Shown here: positions 1-5,984 of the stretch, piece by piece
How the letters are laid out: each line of letters opens with the position of its first letter
How positions within the stretch are numbered: position 1 is the first letter of the stretch
Source: Bacteroidales bacterium
Lineage (GTDB): Bacteria > Bacteroidota > Bacteroidia > Bacteroidales > UBA932
Assembly: GCA_017538685.1 (NCBI GenBank)
Contig: JAFYIK010000221.1
Location: 1-7,420 of the forward strand
Length of the DNA stretch: 7,420 nucleotides
Direction: 5' to 3'
Program-made: the position numbers and the translations under genes
Notes under the pieces: model-generated
Seen by the model: only the letters and a program-made list of their open reading frames with translations
What the model was told of the DNA's origin: nothing
The model's database searches: none

Positions 1-41
1 CAGACCTCTTTTAACGATTTTGCTGTGTATCAGCGACTTAG

Positions 42-170
42 CCCCCACGGGCTGTTCTCCGGGCGGTTCCTAAAGGCTGCCCCCACGGGCTGTTCTCCGG
101 GCTGTTCTCCGGGCGGTTCCTAAAGGCTGCTCCCACGGGCGGCTCCCACGGGCGATCACCCACGGGCTTT
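42..170. repeat. GC-rich composite direct repeat (CCCACGGG units)
   Basis: Five copies of CCCACGGG start at 44, 82, 132, 145 and 159. The first two belong to long units of 38 bp (44-81) and 50 bp (82-131) that share the blocks CTGTTCTCCGGG and CGGTTCCTAAAGGCTGC. The second unit is longer because the 12-bp block CTGTTCTCCGGG is duplicated in tandem. The last three copies are short 12-14 bp units. The core CCC-AC-GGG is nearly palindromic. The array lies just past the 3' end of the minus-strand operon, so it would form its 3' UTR. Both strands can be translated for some distance, but the product is only a low-complexity shadow, so I treat this as non-coding. Its function is unknown; a REP-like or termination/processing element is possible. 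Confidence 0.8.
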
Positions 171-183
171 TCTCCGCCCGCGC
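153..183 (-). terminator. possible weak hairpin after the operon
   Basis: Immediately after the stop of the last minus-strand gene (184), the minus strand reads GCGGGC, the 8-nt loop GGAGAAAA, then GCCCGT. This gives a 5-bp GC stem plus a possible G-U pair. It is followed by more GCCCGTGGG repeats but by no run of U, so it does not fit a canonical intrinsic terminator. It may only be a by-product of the GC-rich repeat array. Confidence 0.2.
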
Positions 184-1095
184 TTATTCTCTGCTGAAGA
201 TCAGGACGCAGGAGATGGCGGCGACCATTCCTGAGATCTGCCACACGGTGGGGAGAGCGTCAAGGCGCGCGATAAGAAGGAGCACGATGGACAGCAGGCA
301 GCAGATCACGGGCGAGCAGGCGTCGGCCAGGGGCGCGATGACCATCGCCTTGCCGTAGCGGTTGGCATAGACGAGGGTGAAGGCGCCGATGGCGTTCAGG
401 ATCTGCACGAAGAAGACCTTGGTGGGTGCGCCCCAGCCGTATGCGGCGAGCTCTGAAGGAGAGCGAAGCAGGAAGGCCACGGGGATCAGCACCACGGCGG
501 CGATCGCCATATACACGAACACGCTCTCGGCGTCCGGGGTGTGGTTGTTCGCGAGCTTCATCACGAACGCCTGGATACCCCAGCAGATGAAGACCACAGC
601 GGCGAGGACTATCCACAGCCAGCCCTGCGCGCTACCCTCGGTGTCCGAAGGGATGGCGAAGCAGATGATGGCCACGAACGCCAGGACAATACCCAGAATG
701 CCGAGCTTCGAGACCTTCTCTTTCAGGAAAATGGACGAGAGGATCACTGTGACGATAGGCGCCACGGAGATCATAGGCATCACGAGGTACGACGGCGCAT
801 ACTTCAGCGCGAGGAACAGCACGAGCTGCCCGCCGGCGCCGAGCAGGCCGACACCCATACTGAGGGCGACGGTCTTGGGCCTGACGTCCAGTTTGAACTT
901 GATGTTCGCGAGCGCAAACAGCGCGCAGGGAATCATCGAAAGCGCCCACACGACATAGACCATCTCGGAAGGGAAGTCCTTCGGGATTCCGAGGTACAAG
1001 TCTCCGAGGGTTGGGTCTGAGAATGTCATCCAGACACCCCAGGTGATCATCGTGATGATGGCGTACAACAGCCAATTATGTTTTTTCTCTGCCAT
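184..1095 (-). CDS. EamA/DMT-superfamily permease
   Basis: Predicted inner-membrane transporter of the drug/metabolite superfamily, 303 residues. About ten hydrophobic helices can be placed (near residues 8-25, 46-63, 75-98, 103-123, 131-148, 157-178, 190-209, 226-245, 249-275, 283-300). They form two EamA-type halves of five. Each half carries the usual end pattern of a Pro-containing helix followed by a second helix pair: PMISVAPIVTVILSS with LKEKVSK after it at 107-130, and IAPLADACSPVICCLLSI at 253-270. The N-terminal NWLLYAIITMITWGVW is typical of Bacteroidota DMT proteins. I chose the ATG at 1095. An in-frame TTG at 1104 would overlap the upstream stop as TTGA and add three residues. 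It is the last gene of the operon, 5 nt after the barrel gene. The substrate is not predictable; the family exports or imports small metabolites including sugars and amino acids. A role in taking up a dephosphorylated product is inference from context. Confidence 0.9.
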   Translation of the reverse strand: MAEKKHNWLLYAIITMITWGVWMTFSDPTLGDLYLGIPKDFPSEMVYVVWALSMIPCALFALANIKFKLDVRPKTVALSMGVGLLGAGGQLVLFLALKYAPSYLVMPMISVAPIVTVILSSIFLKEKVSKLGILGIVLAFVAIICFAIPSDTEGSAQGWLWIVLAAVVFICWGIQAFVMKLANNHTPDAESVFVYMAIAAVVLIPVAFLLRSPSELAAYGWGAPTKVFFVQILNAIGAFTLVYANRYGKAMVIAPLADACSPVICCLLSIVLLLIARLDALPTVWQISGMVAAISCVLIFSRE

Positions 1096-1100
1096 ATGTA

Positions 1101-2036
1101 TCAAAAGTAAAAGCTGAGATTGAGGTTGGCGCCCACATTTCCGGTTCCGAAGACGAAGCGGCTGGAGCCGGGAGCGGTGAGTTCAGACCAGGTGTCCACC
1201 TCTCCGGAATAGGCATTGTAGCCCTCCACGGTGAAGTGCTTGACGCCTGTCCAGCTGTAGACGGCAGCGATATTGACTTCGCCGCCGATGGAGATCTTCG
1301 GGGTGAAGAACCACTCAACTCCGGCATAGGCGACTGCGCCGAGATAGCGGTCGCGGGTGGCGCTATGCGTGTCCAGATAACGGAGCGAAGCGTGCGAGGC
1401 CGCGAGGGCGGGGAGACCGGCGCCGGCAGGGGTGGTGAGGCCGCCGTTACTGCAGGTAGGAGTCTGGTTGTATTCGGTGATGGCGTTGCCGTAGGTGTAC
1501 TTCACGCTGGAGGACTGACCGGCGATCAGGACGCCGCCTCCGAATATGCCCTGGATGCGGCGGGTGCCCACGTGGCGCTCAAGGCCGGCCATAATGCTGA
1601 CGCCGTTCGAGCGGTTGGTGCGGGTGTCGGTCACCTTGGCCGAGGAGAGCGGGTCGGTGGCGTAGGCGGCATCGTCCCTGGAGTAGAAGTTGCTGACGCG
1701 GTCGTTGTAGAGCCAGCCGGCGTTGATGCGAAGGCCCAGCTCGTTCGAGAGCATATGCCTGACGGTGACCGAGGCCATAGGAGTCAGGGCCGCAAAGCCC
1801 GCGGTGGCGGCGTCGCCGTTGAGATAAGGCTGCGAAGCGAAGTCGTTCAGACCGTTGGCGCCCGCGCCGTTGAAGAACTGTCCCAGATAGGTGAAGATAG
1901 GGACCGCGCTGACCGAGATGGCCCATTCTCCCTGCTCGGGGAGATAATTGTCATCCCCGTAGGACTGGGCTCCCAGGCTGAACACCGGGCCTGTAATCAG
2001 GCACAGTGCCGCAATTAAACCGATAAACTTTTTCAT
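1101..2036 (-). CDS. outer-membrane beta-barrel protein, BT1926-like
   Basis: A 311-residue exported protein. Residues 1-23 form a signal peptide (MKK, hydrophobic core, LGA before Q24) cleaved by signal peptidase I. The mature part alternates short amphipathic strands with glycine turns and ends in ANLNLSFYF, with the terminal Phe expected of a BAM-assembled barrel. Recognisable strand segments include ASVTVRHMLSNELGLRINAG (88-107), RTNRSNGVSIMAGLERH (139-155), IQGIFGGGVLIAG (161-173) and GVEWFFTPKISIGGEVNIAA (239-258). This layout, with the DDAAY loop and the TYGNAIT loop, matches my memory of the Bacteroides BT1926 family of small outer-membrane barrels, whose function is unknown. That family link is recall, not a search result. 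It starts 4 nt after the preceding lipoprotein and ends 5 nt before the permease, suggesting an envelope channel or scaffold working with them. Confidence 0.85.
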   Translation of the reverse strand: MKKFIGLIAALCLITGPVFSLGAQSYGDDNYLPEQGEWAISVSAVPIFTYLGQFFNGAGANGLNDFASQPYLNGDAATAGFAALTPMASVTVRHMLSNELGLRINAGWLYNDRVSNFYSRDDAAYATDPLSSAKVTDTRTNRSNGVSIMAGLERHVGTRRIQGIFGGGVLIAGQSSSVKYTYGNAITEYNQTPTCSNGGLTTPAGAGLPALAASHASLRYLDTHSATRDRYLGAVAYAGVEWFFTPKISIGGEVNIAAVYSWTGVKHFTVEGYNAYSGEVDTWSELTAPGSSRFVFGTGNVGANLNLSFYF

Positions 2037-2040
2037 AGGT

Positions 2041-2559
2041 TTAGTCGCCGTAGGCTGCGCTGCTGGTTACGCTGATGTTGACTGTCTGCACGTCGCCGTT
2101 CTGCACATACACTGTCTTGGAGGTGCTGTTGTTGTAGAGGGCGTTGTTCACGAAAGCTTCCTTGCCTTCGTTGTCGAGGACGGATTTCTTCTGGTAGAAA
2201 GGACGCGCGCTGACCGTGACGGTGAGCGATGAAGTGCCCACAGGGATGTCCATCGTGTACTTGCCCTGCGAATCGGTAGTGGCTTCGATTTCGTAGTTGC
2301 CCTTGGCGGACGAGCCGCCGATTTCGGAATAGGGAATCCTGGCGACCACCTTCACGCCGGATGCCGCCTGATAATCGCTGTAGCTGTCGATTATGCCTGA
2401 ATTCCACTTGATGCCGCGGTCGTAGGTGACCTTGCCGACAATCTGCGCTTTCTGACTGAATGTGTCCACGGTGAGTTTGGACTGCTCGGGGGTGCAGGAG
2501 AAAAGCATCCCGCAGGCGGCTGCGAGAACCGCGACCCTGAAGAGATAGTTTTTGAACAT
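2041..2559 (-). CDS. small lipoprotein, carboxypeptidase-regulatory-like fold
   Basis: A 172-residue predicted lipoprotein: a hydrophobic N-terminus with lipobox LFSC and lipidated Cys22. Residues 38-118 look like a carboxypeptidase-regulatory-like (transthyretin-type) beta-sandwich. QIVGKVTYD opens the first strand, GVKVVARIPY is the variable-substitution strand, TTDSQGKYTMDIPVGTSSLT is the hallmark D-x-x-G-x-Y turn, and VTVSARPFYQKK ends it. A C-terminal segment (125-172) is rich in Asn, Ser and Thr and could add another strand pair or a flexible tail. No catalytic residues are evident. It sits between the phosphatase (12-nt gap) and the barrel (4-nt gap), so it may be a surface or periplasmic accessory or binding subunit of the barrel. 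No specific function is recognised. Confidence 0.8.
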   Translation of the reverse strand: MFKNYLFRVAVLAAACGMLFSCTPEQSKLTVDTFSQKAQIVGKVTYDRGIKWNSGIIDSYSDYQAASGVKVVARIPYSEIGGSSAKGNYEIEATTDSQGKYTMDIPVGTSSLTVTVSARPFYQKKSVLDNEGKEAFVNNALYNNSTSKTVYVQNGDVQTVNISVTSSAAYGD

Positions 2560-2571
2560 AAGTTGATTATT

Positions 2572-3693
2572 TTATTTGACAAATGATGCGATTAATTGTC
2601 CCCATTCGGCGTTTTCGCGTATGCCGGTGAAGGCGCTGGAACCGGGGCCCCAGGCGTAGACGGGCACTGCGATGCCGTTGTGGCCTTCGTTGCCAAAGGC
2701 TACGCCGATGCGGCCTTCGGCTATGTCGCCGTCCTGCAGGGTGACGGCGCCGGTGTTATGGTCGGCCGTGACCACAACCAGCGTGTGACCGTCGGCAGCG
2801 GCCCACTCCAGAACGTCGCCGATCGTGCGGTCGAAGTCTAGGATTTCCTCCATCGCCTTCGGCAGGTCGTTTTCGTGCAGACCGTCGTCGATGCAGGAGC
2901 CTTCGATCATCATCACGAAGCCGTCCGGGCCTGCGGAAAGAAGCTCAAGCCCACGGGCGACCATCCTGCGGAAGAGGTCCCCACGCTCCAGCGCGACGGG
3001 GAGGTTATCCGGGGAGAGTATGCCCACGACGGGCAGTCCTGCGCCCATCAGCGCCGCTTCGTCGAGCGCGACGTTGTACCCGGCCGCGGCCATTTCGGCC
3101 GTGATGTCACGACCGTCCGTGCGCTTGGTGGTGAACCAGTCGAGCCCGCCGCCGGCGAGGTAGTCGACCCCGCACTCCGCGTAGTCCGCAATCAGGTCTT
3201 CCTGCTCATAGCGCTCAGCGTTGTGGCAGCAGAAATCGCACGGCGTCGCGTCTGCGAAATGGCAGGTCACGGCCACGCCCGTCAGCTTGCCCAGCCCGCG
3301 CGCTTTCACCAGCACGCTGGGGAGGTCCGAGCCGTCCGGCGCTACCCCGACGTGGCTCTCCGCGGTCTTGTGCCCGCTCGCGAGAGCCGTCCCGCCCGCG
3401 CCGGAATCCGTGATCAGATTGTCCGTGCAATAGGTGCGCGAAATGCCGGTGAAGGGGAAGTTGTCCAGGTTCAGCTTGCCGTGGTTCAGCACCCAGGCGC
3501 AGCTGACGTGCTCCAGGCCCATTCCGTCGCCTATCATCAGGATGACGTTGCGGATTTCGGCGTCCTGGGCCGGTTCTGCGACCGAAACTATGTCGTAGGT
3601 CCGTGGAGTCTGGTAGTACTGAAGTTTGTTGTTCTCTTTGCAGGCGACTGCGCAAAGGGCGAGGGCTGCAATCAGGAATATAGTCTTTTTCAT
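2572..3693 (-). CDS. alkaline phosphatase, lipoprotein (PhoA superfamily)
   Basis: Metal-dependent phosphomonoesterase of the alkaline phosphatase superfamily, 373 residues, shorter than E. coli PhoA (471). Numbering starts at the ATG at 3693, chosen because it overlaps the upstream stop as ATGA; an ATG two codons earlier (3699) is possible. By alignment to PhoA the active site is nearly complete: Asp56 (IGDGMG), nucleophile Ser97 after Asp96 (TDSGAGGTALASG), Asp148 and Thr150 (DATP), Arg161 (PhoA R166), Glu264, Asp269 and His273 (IEGSCIDDGLH), Asp311-His312 (TADHN), His338 (EGHNG). Position 328 of PhoA (Lys) is Asp270 here. The signal ends in AVAC with Cys18, followed by KEN, so it is probably an envelope lipoprotein, possibly exposed on the surface. 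Unusual feature: Cys152, Cys155 and Cys156 crowd the loop before Arg161, and the mature protein has eight cysteines besides the lipid one. It is third in the operon, behind a thioredoxin-like protein. Confidence 0.95.
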   Translation of the reverse strand: MKKTIFLIAALALCAVACKENNKLQYYQTPRTYDIVSVAEPAQDAEIRNVILMIGDGMGLEHVSCAWVLNHGKLNLDNFPFTGISRTYCTDNLITDSGAGGTALASGHKTAESHVGVAPDGSDLPSVLVKARGLGKLTGVAVTCHFADATPCDFCCHNAERYEQEDLIADYAECGVDYLAGGGLDWFTTKRTDGRDITAEMAAAGYNVALDEAALMGAGLPVVGILSPDNLPVALERGDLFRRMVARGLELLSAGPDGFVMMIEGSCIDDGLHENDLPKAMEEILDFDRTIGDVLEWAAADGHTLVVVTADHNTGAVTLQDGDIAEGRIGVAFGNEGHNGIAVPVYAWGPGSSAFTGIRENAEWGQLIASFVK

Positions 3694-4415
3694 AAGCATC
3701 TTGTGTAAGTCTCAATTATCACCCCGTCTGCATCCGCGATGAAATAGAACGGGGCGGCGGTGTGGTCGTAAACACTCTCCGTGTCGTGTGCCCGATAATA
3801 TTCCCAACCTTCAATTTTAGGAAAACTGCCAAAGCCGCTGCAAAGTGCGACGTGGCGCGCTTCAGGGTGTTCGCCGGCCTGCTTTTCGAGGGCTTTAAGG
3901 CAGCTGGGGCAGCTTAAATCTACTACAAGGAAAAGAATTGGTTGCCCAAGCTCGATTGTAACTGAATTTCCCAAACGGTCGGATAGGGAAGGAAGCTTCA
4001 GAGGGTCTCCGACGTGGTTTGTCAGGCAGGATGTGACGAAGCGGGAGTACAATTCGGCGTCGTAACCGTCCACTATGCCGTCGGACAGAACGCGTTTCAT
4101 CGAGTAAACGAAAAGCGGACAATTGCGACAGGGAGAAGAAGATGCGTAGAACGCCCTCACTACCCACTCGGTGTAGACATAATAAGCCACTTCGTCTGCT
4201 TTCAACAGATCGAACAGACGGTCTATCTCCGCTTCGGCGTCCTGCCCGGGCGCGGCAACCGCGAGTTCGGCGAACGCCGCGAACTCGTCTTCCGCCGCGC
4301 TGATATCCGAGATATCAGGCTTATGGCGCTCCCAGTAACCTTTTACCGACGGCGCCCCGCAGGACACCGTCAGCAAGGCGAAAAGCGCCAGAGAGACTGC
4401 TATTCCCGGCCTCAT
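3690..4415 (-). CDS. DUF5106-type thioredoxin-like lipoprotein
   Basis: A 241-residue predicted lipoprotein (signal residues 1-18, LTVSC, Cys19). The N-terminal half from GYWERHKPDISD (26-37) through SRFVTSCLTNHVGDP (124-138) follows the helical pattern I know from DUF5106 domains of Bacteroidota, which usually precede a TlpA-like thioredoxin domain. The second half is that domain: strand ILFLVVDLS, active-site Cys169-Pro-Ser-Cys172, and a plausible cis-proline Pro222 before FYFIADADGVII. It likely reduces, isomerises or otherwise handles disulfides in the periplasm or at the outer membrane. A second CXXC pair, Cys96-Arg-Asn-Cys99, lies in the DUF5106 part where relatives I recall have PYRNEE-like residues. 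The start is the ATG at 4415 overlapping the upstream TGA; its own stop overlaps the phosphatase start. Its position beside two cysteine-rich exported proteins suggests it serves them (inference). Confidence 0.8.
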   Translation of the reverse strand: MRPGIAVSLALFALLTVSCGAPSVKGYWERHKPDISDISAAEDEFAAFAELAVAAPGQDAEAEIDRLFDLLKADEVAYYVYTEWVVRAFYASSSPCRNCPLFVYSMKRVLSDGIVDGYDAELYSRFVTSCLTNHVGDPLKLPSLSDRLGNSVTIELGQPILFLVVDLSCPSCLKALEKQAGEHPEARHVALCSGFGSFPKIEGWEYYRAHDTESVYDHTAAPFYFIADADGVIIETYTRCL

Positions 4416-5902
4416 TTAAGTTCGAACAGTTTATTGTAACCGGTCTTGCTGTCGAAGACGTTTTTGTTTGCGAACGCTATGCTGTACTCCGGTCTGTCGG
4501 AGAGCAGAGGGTCGCTGAGATTCAGATACAGCGTTCCCTTGTCCGAAGGAAGGGTGATCGTGGTGAGAATGGTGTGTGCGCCGGGCTGCCACTTGCGAGG
4601 GTCGGAAGCCACCTGGAACACGGTCTTCTTTCCGCTGCCGTCGATGAAGATGAGCTCCACCCTGCGTGGGTTCATAGGGGCGGCATAGCCGTCGTTGCGG
4701 AAGTTGACCGCTATCTCAAGCTCTTCGCCTGCGGCGAGGTTGGTCTGGCGCTCGACGTTGTCCAGCACAAGGCGGTAGCCGAGCCTGTTGACGATTTCAT
4801 TATAGCATCCGTTTTTCTGCCAGCCGCTGATCACGTCGCCGTGGTAGTCGATGTTGAGGTAAGTCCAGTGATAGTCCACCATATCTTTAGTGGAGGCCGT
4901 GCAGGTGCAGTAGTCCGACACGTTGCAGGTCTCGCCGCCCATAATGGTGTAGCGGGTCTCAGCCTTCCAGAATGCGCGGTCGCCGCTTTCGTTGTCGAAG
5001 GTGCCCCAGTCGTCGGCCGCGGCTCCGAAGCAGTCGTTGTGGCCTCCGAGGCGGGCGAGGTTGGTCTCCTTGTGAGCGGTCTGCTTAGTGAGGGTGTCTT
5101 TGAGATGGAGGTTATACATCCTCATCTTGAACTGAGGGGTGCGGAGTTCCACCTGGCGCGACAGAGGCATAGCATCCAGCAGGGCCTCAGCCACCCTCTT
5201 GCGCGGCAGATAATCGTTGTTGGACTCGGGCTGGAATATGAAATTGCTTGTGTAATACCACTCGCCCCAGACTCCCACGAATCCGGCCTGAAGCACGAAG
5301 ATCACGTCTTCATTGCGCTGCAGGATGGGCTTGAGCTGCTCGATATGGCGCATCACGATCTCCTCTGTGGGGTCCCAGGGCTTAGCTTTCTCACTGTCGC
5401 TGTCTTTATAAGCGAAGCGCAGGACGCATTTCGCGCCGCCCTCGCGCAGGGCGTCCATAGTGTCCTGAATCTTCTTGAGGAAGGCGTCGGAGATGTCTCC
5501 TTTCATAAAATCGGTCAGGTAGAAACCGCAGTAATACAAAGTGCGTCCTTCCGTGCGCTGCGCCTTCACGGCAGAGGTCTTCAGGGCTGCGGTGCCGGTC
5601 TTGAAGTCCTGGTACTTCATAAAGCCCCTTTCGGGGTTGGCGATAACGTCTGTGCTTTCAGTAAACTGATACTTTACACCCGTCCAGGAATATCCGCCCG
5701 GATTGTCGTCCCCGGTCTCTTCGGGCAGGGGAGTCTCAGGAGTCTCGGGGGTCTCGGGAGTTTCAGGAGTCTCAGGAGTCTCCGGTGTTTGTACGGTGTC
5801 CGGCTTCTCCTGATCGACAGAAAGGTTGAAATTCGGAAGCTGGAAATCGTCGCAGGAACACAGCAGCGCCGCGACGGCAAGGATTGTGAGCAAGCGTTTC
5901 AT
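4412..5902 (-). CDS. DUF4874/DUF4832 glycosidase-like lipoprotein
   Basis: A 496-residue predicted lipoprotein and first gene of the operon. The start is the ATG at 5902, which gives a clean lipoprotein signal (MKRLLTILAV, lipobox LCSC, Cys17). A longer in-frame ATG at 5959 would run through the promoter region and is unlikely. After Cys17 comes the acidic DDF, reminiscent of Bacteroidota surface-export signals. Next is a Pro-rich linker with six ETP repeats (41-58). Two linked domains follow: DUF4874 (about 85-255), with NPERGF, RFAYKD and GFVGVWGEWYYTS, and DUF4832 (about 260-475), with GGHNDCFGAAADDWGTF and MGGETC, ending in a beta-sandwich-like region. These domains occur together in bacteria and resemble a TIM-barrel glycoside hydrolase; Glu214 in WGEW is a candidate catalytic residue. 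The true substrate is not known to me. Seven mature cysteines are present (125, 159, 291, 326, 332, 334, 366). Confidence 0.88.
   Translation of the reverse strand: MKRLLTILAVAALLCSCDDFQLPNFNLSVDQEKPDTVQTPETPETPETPETPETPETPLPEETGDDNPGGYSWTGVKYQFTESTDVIANPERGFMKYQDFKTGTAALKTSAVKAQRTEGRTLYYCGFYLTDFMKGDISDAFLKKIQDTMDALREGGAKCVLRFAYKDSDSEKAKPWDPTEEIVMRHIEQLKPILQRNEDVIFVLQAGFVGVWGEWYYTSNFIFQPESNNDYLPRKRVAEALLDAMPLSRQVELRTPQFKMRMYNLHLKDTLTKQTAHKETNLARLGGHNDCFGAAADDWGTFDNESGDRAFWKAETRYTIMGGETCNVSDYCTCTASTKDMVDYHWTYLNIDYHGDVISGWQKNGCYNEIVNRLGYRLVLDNVERQTNLAAGEELEIAVNFRNDGYAAPMNPRRVELIFIDGSGKKTVFQVASDPRKWQPGAHTILTTITLPSDKGTLYLNLSDPLLSDRPEYSIAFANKNVFDSKTGYNKLFELK
5729..5782 (-). repeat. 9-bp tandem repeat coding (ETP)6 linker
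   Basis: Six near-perfect 9-bp units (plus strand GGAGTCTCA and variants at the third codon positions) encode Glu-Thr-Pro repeated six times, between the lipoprotein anchor and the catalytic domains of the glycosidase-like protein. A degenerate QTP lies just before it. The unit is a multiple of three, so copy-number change by slippage would lengthen or shorten the stalk without breaking the frame. Confidence 0.9.
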
Positions 5903-5907
5903 ATTCA

Positions 5908-5953
5908 CAAATTTACTATTTTTTCCGTTTTTATGATTAACTTTGAAAAGATA
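5908..5953 (-). promoter_or_regulatory. candidate -7 boxes for the operon
   Basis: Two alternatives exist on the minus strand. TATCTTTT (5953-5946) matches TAnnTTTG except for the last base and has a weak TTTA (5974-5971) 17 nt upstream; it would give a leader of about 40 nt. TAAATTTG (5915-5908) matches perfectly but has no TTTG upstream, and transcripts from it would start almost at the ATG at 5902, that is, nearly leaderless. I favour the first, weakly. Confidence 0.35.
5938..5945 (+). promoter_or_regulatory. -7 box TAACTTTG for the plus-strand phosphatase
   Basis: TAACTTTG matches the Bacteroides -7 consensus TAnnTTTG perfectly. A TTTA at 5912-5915 lies 22 nt upstream, one base off the -33 consensus TTTG and slightly beyond its usual spacing. 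Transcription would begin near 5950, giving a leader of about 30 nt before the ATG at 5985. Confidence 0.5.
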
Positions 5954-5984
5954 TGCCAATCAATAAATATTAAACCATATAGTT

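Larger units (their letters stand above)
184..5902 (-). other. six-gene envelope operon (predicted transcription unit)
   Basis: Six minus-strand genes follow one another with junctions of 4-nt overlap (4412-4415), 4-nt overlap (3690-3693), 12-nt gap (2560-2571), 4-nt gap (2037-2040) and 5-nt gap (1096-1100). Both overlaps are ATGA, which usually means translational coupling. No gap inside the run is large enough for an obvious terminator or promoter. The order from the promoter is glycosidase-like lipoprotein, thioredoxin-like lipoprotein, alkaline phosphatase, beta-sandwich lipoprotein, outer-membrane barrel, inner-membrane permease. All six products are predicted to be exported or membrane-inserted. 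Confidence 0.85.
5903..5984. promoter_or_regulatory. divergent promoter region
   Basis: This 82-nt, strongly AT-rich gap lies between two divergent start codons and must drive both the six-gene operon and the plus-strand phosphatase. It is the only promoter-sized gap in the coding part of the window. Candidate -7 boxes are listed separately. Neither start has a Shine-Dalgarno sequence; both are preceded by A/T-rich leader, as usual in Bacteroidota. I see no convincing long inverted repeat that would mark a known regulator. Confidence 0.75.

Noticed and set aside
1..123. An open plus-strand frame from the window edge to a TAA at 121-123, which could be the 3' end of a gene entering from the left.
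   Set aside because: It is only 40 codons, most of it lies in the CCCACGGG repeat, and I recognise no family. It cannot be told from chance without sequence to the left.
42..170. A CRISPR array.
   Set aside because: The repeats are short, irregular in spacing (38, 50, 13, 14) and have repeated rather than unique spacers. No cas gene is nearby.
38..244. Minus-strand frame with Pro/Arg/Gly-rich repeats.
   Set aside because: It is a translation of the GC-rich repeat array, with half of it overlapping the end of the permease gene in another frame. There is no credible start signal.
2875..3708. Long plus-strand open frame (277 codons) opposite the alkaline phosphatase.
   Set aside because: All catalytic phosphatase motifs are on the minus strand; this frame is a codon-bias shadow.
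5903..5959. Upstream ATG at 5959 adding 19 residues to the glycosidase-like lipoprotein.
   Set aside because: The added residues are polar and Asn/Lys-rich and would hide the signal peptide. The DNA is AT-rich promoter sequence. The ATG at 5902 gives a textbook lipoprotein signal.
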